From NCBI GenBank assembly GCA_964363305.1, contig CAYIHX010000005.1:1-64000 (forward strand): a DNA stretch of 64,000 nucleotides. The letters run 5' to 3'. Under the pieces are notes generated by a model. That model did no database searches. It saw nothing but the letters and a program-made list of their open reading frames with translations, and had not been told where the DNA came from. The position numbers and the translations under genes are program-made. Each line of letters starts with the position of its first letter. Within the stretch, counting starts at the first letter, position 1. Below are positions 1 through 8,463 of this stretch, piece by piece. Origin of the DNA: CAYIHX01 sp964363305. GTDB taxonomy: Bacteria > Bdellovibrionota > UBA1018.

Positions 1-249
1 ATACTTCACCATGACGATCTACCCGCCGCCGACTGCATCGCCATGCGTGGCTTCAGAGTTCAGCGCCCGCTGGCGGCCATCGCCAGCCTTTTCGAGGCCG
101 AAGAAGTTTCTGAAGACATTCTCCGTCAGGCTATCCAAGAGGGTGTGCGGCGCGGACTCATTACACTTAGCGAGATCAAGAATCCCAAGCTTCCTTCGGC
201 GCTTCGAGAAAAAATCCGTGACTGGCTGAAGCAGAAGGCCGTGGCATGA
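1..249 (+). CDS. abiEi: AbiEi-like type IV antitoxin, 3' end only
   Basis: This reading frame is open from the first base of the window, so only the last ~82 residues are present. The visible part (GFRVQRPLAAIASLFEAEEV, then an LRQAIQEGVRRGLIT stretch) resembles the C-terminal half of AbiEi-family transcriptional regulators. In that family this region follows the winged-helix DNA-binding domain. The stop codon overlaps the ATG of the nucleotidyltransferase toxin gene at 246 (ATGA), the usual arrangement of AbiE pairs. The family represses its own promoter and counteracts AbiEii, but the promoter is outside the window. Family assignment rests mostly on the partner gene. Confidence 0.7.
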   Translation: MLHHDDLPAADCIAMRGFRVQRPLAAIASLFEAEEVSEDILRQAIQEGVRRGLITLSEIKNPKLPSALREKIRDWLKQKAVA

Positions 250-1121
250 CCAAGAGCTACTCGAACGCCACGAACTTTCGTCGAGCACTTGAAGAGCGTC
301 TGAACGCCCTGGCCAAGAAAGAGGGAGCCGACATCCAAACCCTTCGGCGGCATGTAGCGTTCGATCGGCTGCTTTCTCGACTCTTTCCGACGACCGCGCA
401 GACTCCGTGGGCGCTCAAGGGCGGTTACTCAATGGAGCTTCGTGTCGAAAGCGCGAGAACGACGAAAGACATCGATCTCGCCGTTCGCGACGCCAAGCTG
501 TTCGGGAGTGAAGACGGTGAGCGCAACGAGGCGATCCGTGAAGAGCTGCAAAAGCATGCGGCCGCTGACCTCGGCGACTTTTTCGTGTTCACCATCGGTG
601 CGCCGATCATGGATCTCGACGCGGCACCCAATGGCGGCGGTCGCTTTCCCGTCGAGGTGAAGGTGGATCAGCGTCTCTTCATCGGCTTCCATCTCGATGT
701 CGGCGTGGGCGATGTCTGGATCGAGCCGCTGGAGAAAATGGAAACGCGAGATTGGCTGGCCTTTGCCGGAATCGCGGCACCGTCGATTCTGGCGATCTCG
801 AAAGAGCAGCAGTTCGCTGAGAAGCTGCACGCGTACACGCTGCCACGCCAAGGTCGGCAAAACTCGCGCGTCAAAGACCTCGTCGACATGACGCTGCTCA
901 TCCATGGCGAGGCGATGGACACCAAGAAGCTCCGCGCCGCGATCAAGGCCACGTTCCAGCGGCGCAGTACGCACGAGGCCCCCGCGCAGCTTCCGCCGCC
1001 TCCGGCGAATTGGGCGAAGACGTTCCCCGTGTTGGTAGCCGAGTGCGAGCTCGACGAAGATCTCGACAGCGCGTTTGCGCTGGTGCGCACCGCGTTCGAA
1101 AGAATTCTTTCGAGCAAGTAG
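246..1121 (+). CDS. abiEii: AbiEii/AbiGii-type nucleotidyltransferase toxin
   Basis: A 291-residue protein of normal length for the AbiEii family, the toxin half of type IV toxin-antitoxin and abortive-infection systems. Residues ~57-80 carry the nucleotidyltransferase signature: a KGGYSMELR glycine motif followed by a TKDIDLAV acidic motif (the D-x-D pair). Downstream, the KEQQFAEKLHAY and RVKDLVDMTLL stretches match the conserved helical region of the family, which includes a catalytic lysine. It is coupled to the antitoxin by a 4-nt overlap. Members transfer nucleotides to cellular acceptors (tRNA in studied homologues); the target here is unknown. No motif residue appears lost, so it is probably intact. 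Confidence 0.88.
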   Translation: MTKSYSNATNFRRALEERLNALAKKEGADIQTLRRHVAFDRLLSRLFPTTAQTPWALKGGYSMELRVESARTTKDIDLAVRDAKLFGSEDGERNEAIREELQKHAAADLGDFFVFTIGAPIMDLDAAPNGGGRFPVEVKVDQRLFIGFHLDVGVGDVWIEPLEKMETRDWLAFAGIAAPSILAISKEQQFAEKLHAYTLPRQGRQNSRVKDLVDMTLLIHGEAMDTKKLRAAIKATFQRRSTHEAPAQLPPPPANWAKTFPVLVAECELDEDLDSAFALVRTAFERILSSK

Positions 1122-1289
1122 TGCTTGGAGATTGCGCTGCGCAGGGTCGGTATCTCGCCTTCGCGCGCCCGGGGGGCAGGTGGTCTGCGGTGTTCGTTGG
1201 CATCAAAAGCTTTCTTCGATGGAGGAATGGGACAAACGCAAGGTGGAAGAGCCTGAGGTGAACAAAGCCTGCCGGATGGAGTTGACCTG

Positions 1290-1689
1290 ATGGAAACGCA
1301 AAACCTAATCCTCACCGTCGACCCAGACACTGAGCTTGCTCGATAAAGAGCACGCGCCCGAGTTCATGGAACTCATCGACCGAAGCCGCTCTTACCTCCG
1401 CGAGATTGACTCCTCGAACCGCAAGGCGATGATCGGCTACTGGGTCGGACAAGAGTTCCGCGGTCGAGGCTTCGCTAAAAGGGCCACCCGGGCCGTCTGT
1501 GACTACGCCTTTCGCGAGCGGAACCTCAATCGCATAGAAATTCGTTGCGCGACCGGTAACACCGCCAGCCAGGCGGTACCTATAGCACTAGGATTTCAAC
1601 GCGAAGGTGTGCTCCGAGCCAATGAATGGCTCTACGACCATTTTGTCGATCATATCGTGTTCAGCACTCTAGCGACGGACTGGGAATGA
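1290..1689 (+). pseudogene. RimL-type GNAT acetyltransferase, frameshifted and internally deleted
   Basis: Two frames must be joined to recover a RimJ/RimL-like N-acetyltransferase. An ATG at 1290 reads METQNLILTVDPDTELAR and hits a stop at 1345-1347, while the next frame continues LLDKEHAPEFMELIDRSRSY from about 1336. The C-terminal half is well preserved: IGYWVGQEFRGRGFAKRA (acetyl-CoA loop), RIEIRCATGN and LGFQREGVLR. About 40-50 residues expected between SYLREI and the IGYW motif are absent, so there is also an in-frame internal deletion. The 168 bases before it (1122-1289) hold no recognisable gene. Almost certainly non-functional. Confidence 0.72.
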
Positions 1690-1871
1690 AGCTGATGAAA
1701 AAGGTTGAGGCGGAAGCTAAAAAGCGTCGATGTGCTAACATCTGGCTCGACACATTCGCGTTCCAGGCACCGAAATTCTACGAGAAGCTAGGATACAAAC
1801 AGTTCGGCGAACTTGCTGATTATCCCAAAGGGTACAAACGGCTCTTCTATACGAAAAAGGTGCGGTCATGA
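1686..1871 (+). pseudogene. GNAT acetyltransferase C-terminal fragment
   Basis: The frame encodes the C-terminal third of a second GNAT enzyme: MKLMKKVEAEAKKRRC, then WLDTFAFQAPKFYEKLGYK, which is the typical beta-strand 5 and FYxKxGF region. The frame upstream of the ATG still reads GLG just before MKLM, the remains of the acetyl-CoA-binding loop. The N-terminal two thirds are replaced by out-of-frame sequence of the preceding decayed gene. Its ATG overlaps the upstream stop (ATGA) and its stop overlaps the next ATG at 1868. It cannot bind acetyl-CoA normally and is interpreted as a recombination remnant. Confidence 0.65.
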
Positions 1872-2311
1872 AACCCAAGCGCAACTGGATGCGCTTCACT
1901 CTCGGCCGAGCCCAAGATCCCGGCGACCGCTTCGTCACAACGGAGGTAACGCTCGGCCATGCCCCCGCGCTCGCCCGCCTGATGGACGTAGCCTACACCG
2001 GCACGATCGACCACGAGGGCGAGACGCTCGAGCAGTGTTTGGCTGAGATGCGCGGAACGATCGAAGGGAAATACGGCCAGCTGATCAAGGAGGCCTCATT
2101 CGTTTCGCTGGACGGTGATTCCGGCGCATCGGCCTCGCTCATTACTCTCTGGAAGGGGCACCCGCTCCTTGCCTTTTCCATGACCGCGCCGGAGTTCCAG
2201 GGTCGAGGCATGGCGGGCTTCCTGATTCAAAAGTCCTTGCTCGCCCTGAAGAACGCTGGCTACAAAGTACTTTATCTCGTCTTACGGGATGGGGGCAAAG
2301 CTGTGACGTAG
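1868..2311 (+). pseudogene. GNAT acetyltransferase lacking its C-terminal end
   Basis: A 147-residue product with a GNAT core. Residues ~38-65 form the N-terminal helices, LLAFSMTAPEFQGRGMAGFL contains the acetyl-CoA loop, and IQKSLLALKNAGYKVLYLVL is the following helix and strand. GNAT proteins normally continue with a neighbour-residue strand and a Y-x-x-x-GF helix. Here the frame runs into RDGGKAVT and stops, so roughly 25-35 residues are missing. It is the third overlapping acetyltransferase fragment in a row. It could retain partial folding, but activity is doubtful. Confidence 0.6.
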
Positions 2312-2384
2312 TTCTGGGATTTCCTGATAGCGATACGATGAGCTTCTGGTTTAGAATCAGCAGAAATGCTACGGATCGTCAGGT

Positions 2385-3626
2385 TTGGAACCCGAGCTCA
2401 TTTCAGTACTCCTGATCGCCTTCGTATGGCCCGAGCCGCGCTCATCGGCGGCGGGCGTGCGGGTGATGAATGTCATTCGTGCATTGGCGCAGCCGCCGTT
2501 TTCGGTGACGGTGGCTTGTCCTGCGACGAATGAAGAGGCGCGGCTTGAGCTTGAAAAATCCGGTGTTCGCACCCAGGCGATCTCGCTGAACGATTCGAGC
2601 TTCGATGAGTGGCTCAAGAACGTGAAGCCGGAGGTGGTGATCTTCGAACGTTTCTTGATGGAAGAGCAGTTTGGCGGCCGGGTCTTCGAGGTCTGCCCCG
2701 ATGCGACGCGGATTCTGGATACCATTGATTTGCAGTCAGTGCGCCGTCTTCGTGAAGAGGCCCACAAAAAGGGGCTGAAGTCAGTCGAGTGGGAAGGCGA
2801 TGATCTGCTTCGAGAGCTAGCCTCTATTTACCGTTGCGATCACTCTTGGGTCGTGTCGGATTTTGAGCGGGATCTGCTGACTCAGCAGCTCGGAATTCCC
2901 GCCGAACTCGTGAGCGTGAGTCGCCTCGGCGAAGATTACTCTCCCGCATCCCGGCGCCGGGATGAGCGTCTGCATTTCGGGATGATCGGAAATTTTCGGC
3001 ACGCGCCGAACCACGATTCGGTGCTGTGGCTGCGACGTGAAATCTGGCCGCTCGTTCGGGCCCGCCTTCCTTCGGCCGAGGTGCATGTCTTTGGCGCGTA
3101 CGTGCAGAAAGAGATCCAGGCCCTCCATGAACCGAAGAGCGGATTCTTTGTGGAGGGCTGGGCTGAGAACGCTCGCGACGCGTTGGCTCGGTATCGAGTG
3201 AATCTCGCCCCCCTGCGTTTCGGCGCGGGCATCAAAGGGAAGGTCATTGACGGTTGGGCTTCGGGCACCTCTTGCGTCGGGACCGCGATTGCGGCCGAGG
3301 GGATGACGGAGGGTTATCCGTTCGGCGGTATCGTCACGTCGACACTGGGTGCCGAAGAGTTTGCGAATGCCATGGTTGCCCTGCATGAAGATTCGAAGGA
3401 GTGGGAGCGGCAGAGCGAGGCGGCAGGAAGGGTTTATGCGGGGCTCTATGGCGCTGCCGTCATCGAGGAAGGCGTCCGGATTTGCCTTCTTGAGACTCAC
3501 CGGAATCGAACCGCGCTTCGAAAACGCAACCGCATCGGGCAGATGCTGCGGCTCAGCAGCATGAAGTCGACCCTCTATTTCAGTCGCTGGCTCGAGCTGA
3601 AGGGCCGTGCTACTCGTCAGCCATGA
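2385..3626 (+). CDS. GT4-like glycosyltransferase
   Basis: A ~413-residue protein with a two-domain GT-B appearance. The N-terminal half has LLIAFVWPEP and SSAAGVRVMNVIRAL, like the nucleotide-free acceptor domain. The C-terminal half has FGMIGNFRHAPNHDSVLWL (start of the sugar-nucleotide domain), VHVFGAY, and LAPLRFGAGIKGKVIDGWAS, the G-x-K-x-K-x-x-E/D-like donor-binding loop. The start at 2385 is a TTG with only a weak upstream purine stretch, and no in-frame ATG gives a better N-terminus, so the start is uncertain. It overlaps exonuclease III by 4 nt (ATGA). Donor and acceptor cannot be told from sequence. Confidence 0.82.
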   Translation: MEPELISVLLIAFVWPEPRSSAAGVRVMNVIRALAQPPFSVTVACPATNEEARLELEKSGVRTQAISLNDSSFDEWLKNVKPEVVIFERFLMEEQFGGRVFEVCPDATRILDTIDLQSVRRLREEAHKKGLKSVEWEGDDLLRELASIYRCDHSWVVSDFERDLLTQQLGIPAELVSVSRLGEDYSPASRRRDERLHFGMIGNFRHAPNHDSVLWLRREIWPLVRARLPSAEVHVFGAYVQKEIQALHEPKSGFFVEGWAENARDALARYRVNLAPLRFGAGIKGKVIDGWASGTSCVGTAIAAEGMTEGYPFGGIVTSTLGAEEFANAMVALHEDSKEWERQSEAAGRVYAGLYGAAVIEEGVRICLLETHRNRTALRKRNRIGQMLRLSSMKSTLYFSRWLELKGRATRQP

Positions 3627-4393
3627 AATTAGCGACGTGGAATGTGAACGGCATTCGAGCCGTATCGGGCAAGGGGCTGTTTTCGAAGTGGATCAACCAG
3701 AGCGCCCTCGACGTTTTCGGCCTGCAGGAAGTGAAGGCCTTCGAGGGTCAAGTGGCTCCCGAAGTGCGGTCGCCCGAAGGGTATCGCTCGTACTGGCAGT
3801 CAGCCAAGAAACCGGGCTACAGCGGCGTCGCAACCTTCACGAAAATCGAGCCGGTCGAGGTCGAGTACGGAATCGGGATTCCCGAATTCGACGACGAAGG
3901 TCGAATCCTCACTTTGCAGTTCAAGGAGTTCGACTTCGTGAATGCCTATTTTCCGAATAGCCAGCCCGGTGGCGCTCGTCTCGAATACAAGCTGGGTTTT
4001 TGTAACGCCCTGTTGAGTTACCTGGAAAAGAAGCGAGCCAAGGGGCGAAACGTCGTGCTGTGCGGTGATTATAATATCGCCCATAAAGAGATCGATTTGA
4101 AGAATCCGAAGACGAACCGTGAAAATCCCGGCTTCTTGCCCGAAGAACGAGCGTGGATGGATGAATTCATCGAGAAGAACGGCTACGTCGACGCGTTCCG
4201 GAAGTTCGAGAAGGGCCCACTTCACTACACCTGGTGGAGTTACCGCCCCGGCGTGCGCGCGAAAAACGTCGGATGGCGCATCGACTACTTCTCTTCAAAT
4301 CCCGAGTTTGAGGATCGTCTGAAGAGCTGCGCGATCTCGAGCGACGTCATGGGTTCGGATCACTGCCCGGTTGTGCTTGAGACGCGGGATTAG
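3623..4393 (+). CDS. xth: Exodeoxyribonuclease III (AP endonuclease)
   Basis: A 256-residue enzyme of normal length for the ExoIII/ExoA family, which cuts DNA 5' of abasic sites in base-excision repair. It has the full set of endonuclease/exonuclease/phosphatase motifs: LATWNVNGIRA at the N-terminus, FGLQEVKA with the metal-binding Glu, VVLCGDYNIAH, WWSYRPGVRAKNVGWRIDYF, and the terminal GSDHCPV with the catalytic His. It starts inside the last codon of the upstream glycosyltransferase, so the two are translationally coupled although functionally unrelated. Confidence 0.95.
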   Translation: MKLATWNVNGIRAVSGKGLFSKWINQSALDVFGLQEVKAFEGQVAPEVRSPEGYRSYWQSAKKPGYSGVATFTKIEPVEVEYGIGIPEFDDEGRILTLQFKEFDFVNAYFPNSQPGGARLEYKLGFCNALLSYLEKKRAKGRNVVLCGDYNIAHKEIDLKNPKTNRENPGFLPEERAWMDEFIEKNGYVDAFRKFEKGPLHYTWWSYRPGVRAKNVGWRIDYFSSNPEFEDRLKSCAISSDVMGSDHCPVVLETRD

Positions 4394-4404
4394 GCTGCCG
4401 TGAG

Positions 4405-4863
4405 TTAAGTCCAGCTCTGCCCGAAGGGGCGTGAAAGCTCGTCCTCCGCTCGAACGATGCTGAGTCGCCCGCGGTTCCACGATTCGGGCAGATTTCCCAC
4501 GATCTGTAGGGCTCTCTGCGGTCTGAGTTTCTCCGCGAAATGCGAGAGTGAGGAGGAGGGCTCCCGGTCGGACCACTTAGCTTCGATCAACTCAATCAGG
4601 TGATCATTTTTCAGAACGGCAAAATCAACTTCACGTTTTTCTTTATCTCGGATGAATTGGATCTCGTACCGATCTCCGGTGCGATCTTCGAGAAATTGAG
4701 CCCGTTTGAGTAAATGTGTGGCCACTAGGTTTTCAAATCGGGCGCCGGGGTCTTCGGGTAGGTCGCTGTTGTCATCCCCCCACTGCCGTGGGCCTCCTAG
4801 GAAGACCATCTTCTTTTTGAGGTCTCGGAGGATGTGTTCGGTGAGGTATCGCAGCCGGTTCAT
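4405..4863 (-). pseudogene. DUF4143 AAA ATPase with large internal deletion
   Basis: The 152-residue frame begins like an ATPase of the AAA_14/DUF4143 family (MNRLRYLTEHILRDLKKKM, then FLGGPRQ), and the Walker A loop breaks off exactly where GKT should follow. After WGDDNSDL it resumes in the C-terminal DUF4143 nuclease-like domain: DPGARFENLVATHLLKRAQF, KEKREVDFAVLKNDHLIELIEAKW. Intact relatives, such as the 389-residue gene at 46519-47688, carry about 235 more residues between these points. The ATPase core is therefore gone. The remaining DUF4143 end keeps its E-VDF...E-K motif, so a residual domain cannot be excluded. Confidence 0.75.
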
Positions 4864-4867
4864 GTCT

Positions 4868-4899
4868 TGACCAGAATGGCAACCATGTCATTCTGGTCA
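4868..4899. repeat. 11-bp inverted repeat between symporter and broken ATPase
   Basis: TGACCAGAATG at 4868-4878 is exactly reverse-complemented at 4889-4899 around a 10-nt loop. It lies between the stop of the symporter gene and the start of the deleted ATPase, both on the minus strand. It could fold as a hairpin at the 3' end of the symporter mRNA. There is no T-run on either side, so a factor-independent terminator is not supported. A protein-binding operator for the ATPase gene is an alternative. Confidence 0.5.
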
Positions 4900-4906
4900 G
4901 GGCTGT

Positions 4907-6196
4907 TTAGCCGCGCTTCTCGCCGCTCGAAACCAGAGCCGAAATCACGAGATCGCCGCTCACGTTCAGAGTGGTTCGGCACATGTCGAGGAAGCGGTCG
5001 GCTCCGAGGATGAGGCCGATCCCTTCGGGGGGAATGCCGACGCTTTGAAGCAGAATCATGATCATGGGGAGCGAGCCGCCTGGAACACCGGCTGTGCCGA
5101 TTCCGGCGAGAATGGACATGAAGACGACCTGTCCCTGCTGCGCGAGGGAAAGATCGATTCCATACACCTGAGCCAGGAACAAGACCGTGATCCCTTCGAA
5201 AAGGGCCGTGCCGTTTTGGTTGGCGGTCGACCCCACCGTCAGGACGAAGCGCGATATTTTCGGGGACAGCTTGAGCGTATGTTCAGCCGTCTCGATGGCT
5301 AGCGGCAGGGTCGCATTCGACGATGCCGTCGAAAAAGCATAGAGATAAACTTCGCGGCATTGCTTGAAGAATTGCCAGGGCGACTTGCGCGCGATGCCTT
5401 TAAGCAGAAGCGAGTAGACGACGAATTGCTGAATCGCCAGGCCGAGCACGACGATGGCGACGTAGCTGAAGATCGAGCCCAGAACCTCGGCCCCGAATTT
5501 GAAGATCGTATTGAAGACGATGGCGAACACCCCGAACGGTGCGATCATCATCGCGAAGTCGACGATCTTCATGCTGATGGCGAAGATCTGCTCGAGCAGG
5601 GTCGTGATGGTTGAAAAGTCGTGCCCTTTTCGTCCCACGAGGCTCAGTGCCACGCCGAAAATTAACGCGAACACCATCAGGGGGAGCATTTCCCCGCTGA
5701 GAGCTTTCGTTGCAGAATCGAGCGGATTTTTTGGAATCAACTCGACCAGCGCCTGGCTGAAGCTCGTGGCCTGAGAAGCATTTTTCTGAATCGTCGCGAC
5801 GTTCGACGCCTGCTCGCTCAATCGGCTCGTGTCGATCGTGAAGCCTTTGCCGGGCTGGAACAGGTTGACGAGGGTGATGCCGATCACGACTGAGGCGGCG
5901 CTCGCGATTACCGTATAAGCGAGGGTTTTTCCGGCCACCGAGCCGAGCCCGTGACTCTTGCCAAGCTCTGAAACTCCGAGCACCAATGCCGAGAAAACGA
6001 GCGGCACGACCACCATGAAGATCAGGCGGAGAAAGACCTGCCCGATCGGGCTGAGAAAGTTTGTGTTGAATCCCTGAAGGACGGGGTTATCCGCATAGGG
6101 ATGCAGAAACGCGCCCAGTACGACGCCCGCAACGAGGGCGATGAGGAGGAAGTGATGTCGCTTCAATTTGCTCAGAGGTCCGGTTCGTTTAGTCAT
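4907..6196 (-). CDS. Dicarboxylate/amino acid:cation symporter (DAACS family)
   Basis: A 429-residue inner-membrane carrier of the GltP/DctA type, which couples uptake of glutamate, aspartate or C4-dicarboxylates to Na+ or H+. Family hallmarks are ASSNATLPLAIE (the serine-rich re-entrant hairpin 1), TANQNGTALFEGI (the NMDGT-equivalent cation-binding motif, here NQNGT), AGIGTAGVPGGSLPMI (hairpin 2), and GADRFLDMCRTTLNVSGD (transmembrane 8 with substrate-binding Asp, Arg, Thr, Asn). NQNGT instead of NMDGT, together with the DRFLDMCRTTLN helix, is common in bacterial members. Substrate cannot be fixed from sequence. It appears to be a single-gene unit. Confidence 0.92.
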   Translation of the reverse strand: MTKRTGPLSKLKRHHFLLIALVAGVVLGAFLHPYADNPVLQGFNTNFLSPIGQVFLRLIFMVVVPLVFSALVLGVSELGKSHGLGSVAGKTLAYTVIASAASVVIGITLVNLFQPGKGFTIDTSRLSEQASNVATIQKNASQATSFSQALVELIPKNPLDSATKALSGEMLPLMVFALIFGVALSLVGRKGHDFSTITTLLEQIFAISMKIVDFAMMIAPFGVFAIVFNTIFKFGAEVLGSIFSYVAIVVLGLAIQQFVVYSLLLKGIARKSPWQFFKQCREVYLYAFSTASSNATLPLAIETAEHTLKLSPKISRFVLTVGSTANQNGTALFEGITVLFLAQVYGIDLSLAQQGQVVFMSILAGIGTAGVPGGSLPMIMILLQSVGIPPEGIGLILGADRFLDMCRTTLNVSGDLVISALVSSGEKRG

Positions 6197-6216
6197 TTCA
6201 TTGAGGATAGCATGCG

Positions 6217-7386
6217 TCAGCCGCCCTCTTGAAATTCTGCTCGTAGCCAGATGGCGAACAAGGGATCGTCAAAAATCACTCGCCCCTTCGCCGAGCCTTC
6301 ATCGAGGATCTGTTTGTCCTTGAGCATCTTGATGGCACTATGAAGCGCGGCGCCACTGGCAATCTCGTAGCGCTTTCCGAGCTCCTTGGCATAGACCTGC
6401 TCCGAGTGATTCGCGCAAAGGCGCAGAGTTCTTTGCTGCGTGAGAGTCAGGGTGTTGAGGAGGGTTTGATAGGCATAGGCGTTTTGTTTGACGATGCTTC
6501 TCAATACAGTCATGGCGCTTTGAGGGTCGATCTTCTTGTAGCCGAGGGCGACGAGATGAAAGCAGGCCATCTGCACGTAGTTTGGGGTTTCTTGGAGTTC
6601 TTTTCTCAAGGCATTGATGGCGGTCGGATCGCACTGGATGCCGAGAAGATCGAATTTTTTGACGATCCATTCCGTGAACTCTGCCCCGAAGGCCGGGAAC
6701 TCAATCGGCTGGCAGGAGCGGTAAAAAGGGCGGTTCGCGTTGTTCAGCATGTCGCTGATGATGCCTTTTCGGGAACCCGTGAATAAGAAAGCCACGTTCT
6801 TCATCTGTTGCATGTGCGACCGGAGTGTCGCCTCCAACCAGCCGCCATCCTCGATTTCCGCCAGCCTTTGAAATTCGTCGATGCAGACCACCACTTCCTT
6901 GCCCATCTGCTGCGAGGCGGCCAGCAGATCTTGGATGAGCTCCTTCGGGTCTTCCGAGGTGGCCCAATCGGCAGAGAGTGAGAGCGTGGGCTCTCCTGTA
7001 TTTGGATCGGTGTTCCAATTGAACTTGGGCCTGAGCTTGGGCAGGCTCTCCGTCCACTCCTTGAGTTTGCGCATCCAGTTTTTTTTGCTTTTCAGGGCGC
7101 GCATCCATTGCTGGAGGAAGTCGCGATGCGAGGTGACGTTGAAGATGTCGACGTAGAGGGTGGTTCGTCCTTTTGCTTCAAGTTGTTTGAGAAGGTCGAG
7201 GCAGAACGAGGTTTTTCCAAACCTTCGGGGGCCAATGAGAACGACGTGCACTTTGTTCTCAATGAACCCTGCGATGGAGCGGCTCAAGTCGGATCGAGGG
7301 AGGTAATTGGATCCTTCGACCGGGTTGCCAAAGTGAAAAGGGTTCGAATGCACAGGTGATGAGGCCATGTCATAATTTTTAATCAT
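6217..7386 (-). CDS. AAA ATPase (archaeal-type ATPase family)
   Basis: A ~389-residue P-loop ATPase. Walker A is VVLIGPRRFGKTSF (residue ~45) and Walker B is VVVCIDEFQRLAE (~165). Sensor-like LFTGSRKGI and a C-terminal winged-helix region (TLTQQRTLRLCANHSEQVYA, ASGAALHSAIKML) follow. This order matches the ATPase family that includes archaeal MJ-type ATPases and many orphan accessory ATPases of unknown role. The frame opens with a TTG six codons upstream; ATG at 7386 (MIKNYDMASS) is chosen, and a further ATG lies six codons downstream. No clear Shine-Dalgarno site precedes any of them. It is transcribed away from the TIGR02147 regulator. Confidence 0.82.
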   Translation of the reverse strand: MIKNYDMASSPVHSNPFHFGNPVEGSNYLPRSDLSRSIAGFIENKVHVVLIGPRRFGKTSFCLDLLKQLEAKGRTTLYVDIFNVTSHRDFLQQWMRALKSKKNWMRKLKEWTESLPKLRPKFNWNTDPNTGEPTLSLSADWATSEDPKELIQDLLAASQQMGKEVVVCIDEFQRLAEIEDGGWLEATLRSHMQQMKNVAFLFTGSRKGIISDMLNNANRPFYRSCQPIEFPAFGAEFTEWIVKKFDLLGIQCDPTAINALRKELQETPNYVQMACFHLVALGYKKIDPQSAMTVLRSIVKQNAYAYQTLLNTLTLTQQRTLRLCANHSEQVYAKELGKRYEIASGAALHSAIKMLKDKQILDEGSAKGRVIFDDPLFAIWLRAEFQEGG

Positions 7387-7554
7387 TTCATTAAAAATTG
7401 GCAATCAATTTTTGGAGCGATTCCTTCCAGTTTAGAGGAGGGTTGCGTCTAGGTGTCAATAAAATCAAATAAATTCATAATGTTTAACATGTCAGTACCA
7501 CTTTGTTACCAGTTTTGTTGACGCACTGCACATCTGCCGGTAGTGCTCCGGTCC

Positions 7555-8463
7555 ATGAGCAGCGTGGCCCGTCCCCATCACCAGAAGACCGAAAGCAAAG
7601 CCGGAGTGGCCTCTACCCCTTCCGTCTACGACTTCGCCGATCCGGTCGATTTCCTCCATGTGGTGTTTGCGTCGATGCAGGAATCCAACCCCGGCTTCTC
7701 TCTTCGGGCCTGGACTCAGGCGCTCGGTGTGAAGCACGCGGCTATCCTCTCGATGGTGCTCCATCGGAGAAGAAAGCTCGTGCCGCAGCTCGCGGGTCGT
7801 ATCACCGAACATCTGCGGAAAGTGGGGCGCCTCGATCACGAGGGTTCGCGCTACTTCGAGATGCTCGTTCTCTACGTGCAGAGTCGGTCGGAGGAGGAGA
7901 AAGAGTTCTATGCTCACCTGCTCGGTACCGTTCGACCGTCGGGATCGCGCGAGTTCATTCCGCTCGAGCTGGATCGGTTTCGCGCCATCGCGGATTGGCA
8001 TCACGCGGCCTTGCTCGAAATGGTCCGTTTGAAAAATTTTCTACCCGACCCCGAAGGCTTGAGCCTGCGCCTCGGCGGTAACGTGAAACCAAGCCAGGTG
8101 AAGGACGCGCTGGAACGGCTGGAGCGACTGGGGTTGATCGAACCCGATCCCGAGAGGGGTTATGTTCGGGCAAATACCACGTTGGTCACTCCCACCGATC
8201 GGGCGGACGAAGGCATTCGTAACCACCATCGACAGATGATGGAGCGGGCGCTGGAGGCACTCGAGCATCAACCTCTGAACCGCCGTGAGTTCGGCGGCCA
8301 CACGGTGGTGACGACGCACGAGAAGATCGCGGAGGCGAAGCGTCGCATCCGTGAGTTTCGGAAGAGTCTCGGTGACTTTCTCGAAACGCCCGAGGGTTCG
8401 ACCGTGTACCAGTTCAACGTCCAACTTTTCGAATTGATTAATAGTGAAGGATTGGAATCATGA
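7555..8463 (+). CDS. TIGR02147-family regulator
   Basis: About 302 residues with the layout of TIGR02147 proteins, a family expanded in Bdellovibrio, Fibrobacter and similar predatory or lytic bacteria. The N-terminal ~60 residues (YDFADPVDFLHVVFASMQ, FSLRAWTQALGVKHAAILSM) look like an HTH-type segment. The middle carries FEMLVLYVQSRSEEEKEFY. The C-terminal half (IADWHHAALLEMV, VKDALERLERLGLIEPD, HHRQMMERALEAL) is the DUF4423-type domain with a winged-helix portion. A GTG four codons earlier is an alternative start. The stop overlaps the ATG of the exported protein at 8460, so the two are co-translated; the regulator may control or sense its partner (inference). Confidence 0.85.
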   Translation: MSSVARPHHQKTESKAGVASTPSVYDFADPVDFLHVVFASMQESNPGFSLRAWTQALGVKHAAILSMVLHRRRKLVPQLAGRITEHLRKVGRLDHEGSRYFEMLVLYVQSRSEEEKEFYAHLLGTVRPSGSREFIPLELDRFRAIADWHHAALLEMVRLKNFLPDPEGLSLRLGGNVKPSQVKDALERLERLGLIEPDPERGYVRANTTLVTPTDRADEGIRNHHRQMMERALEALEHQPLNRREFGGHTVVTTHEKIAEAKRRIREFRKSLGDFLETPEGSTVYQFNVQLFELINSEGLES

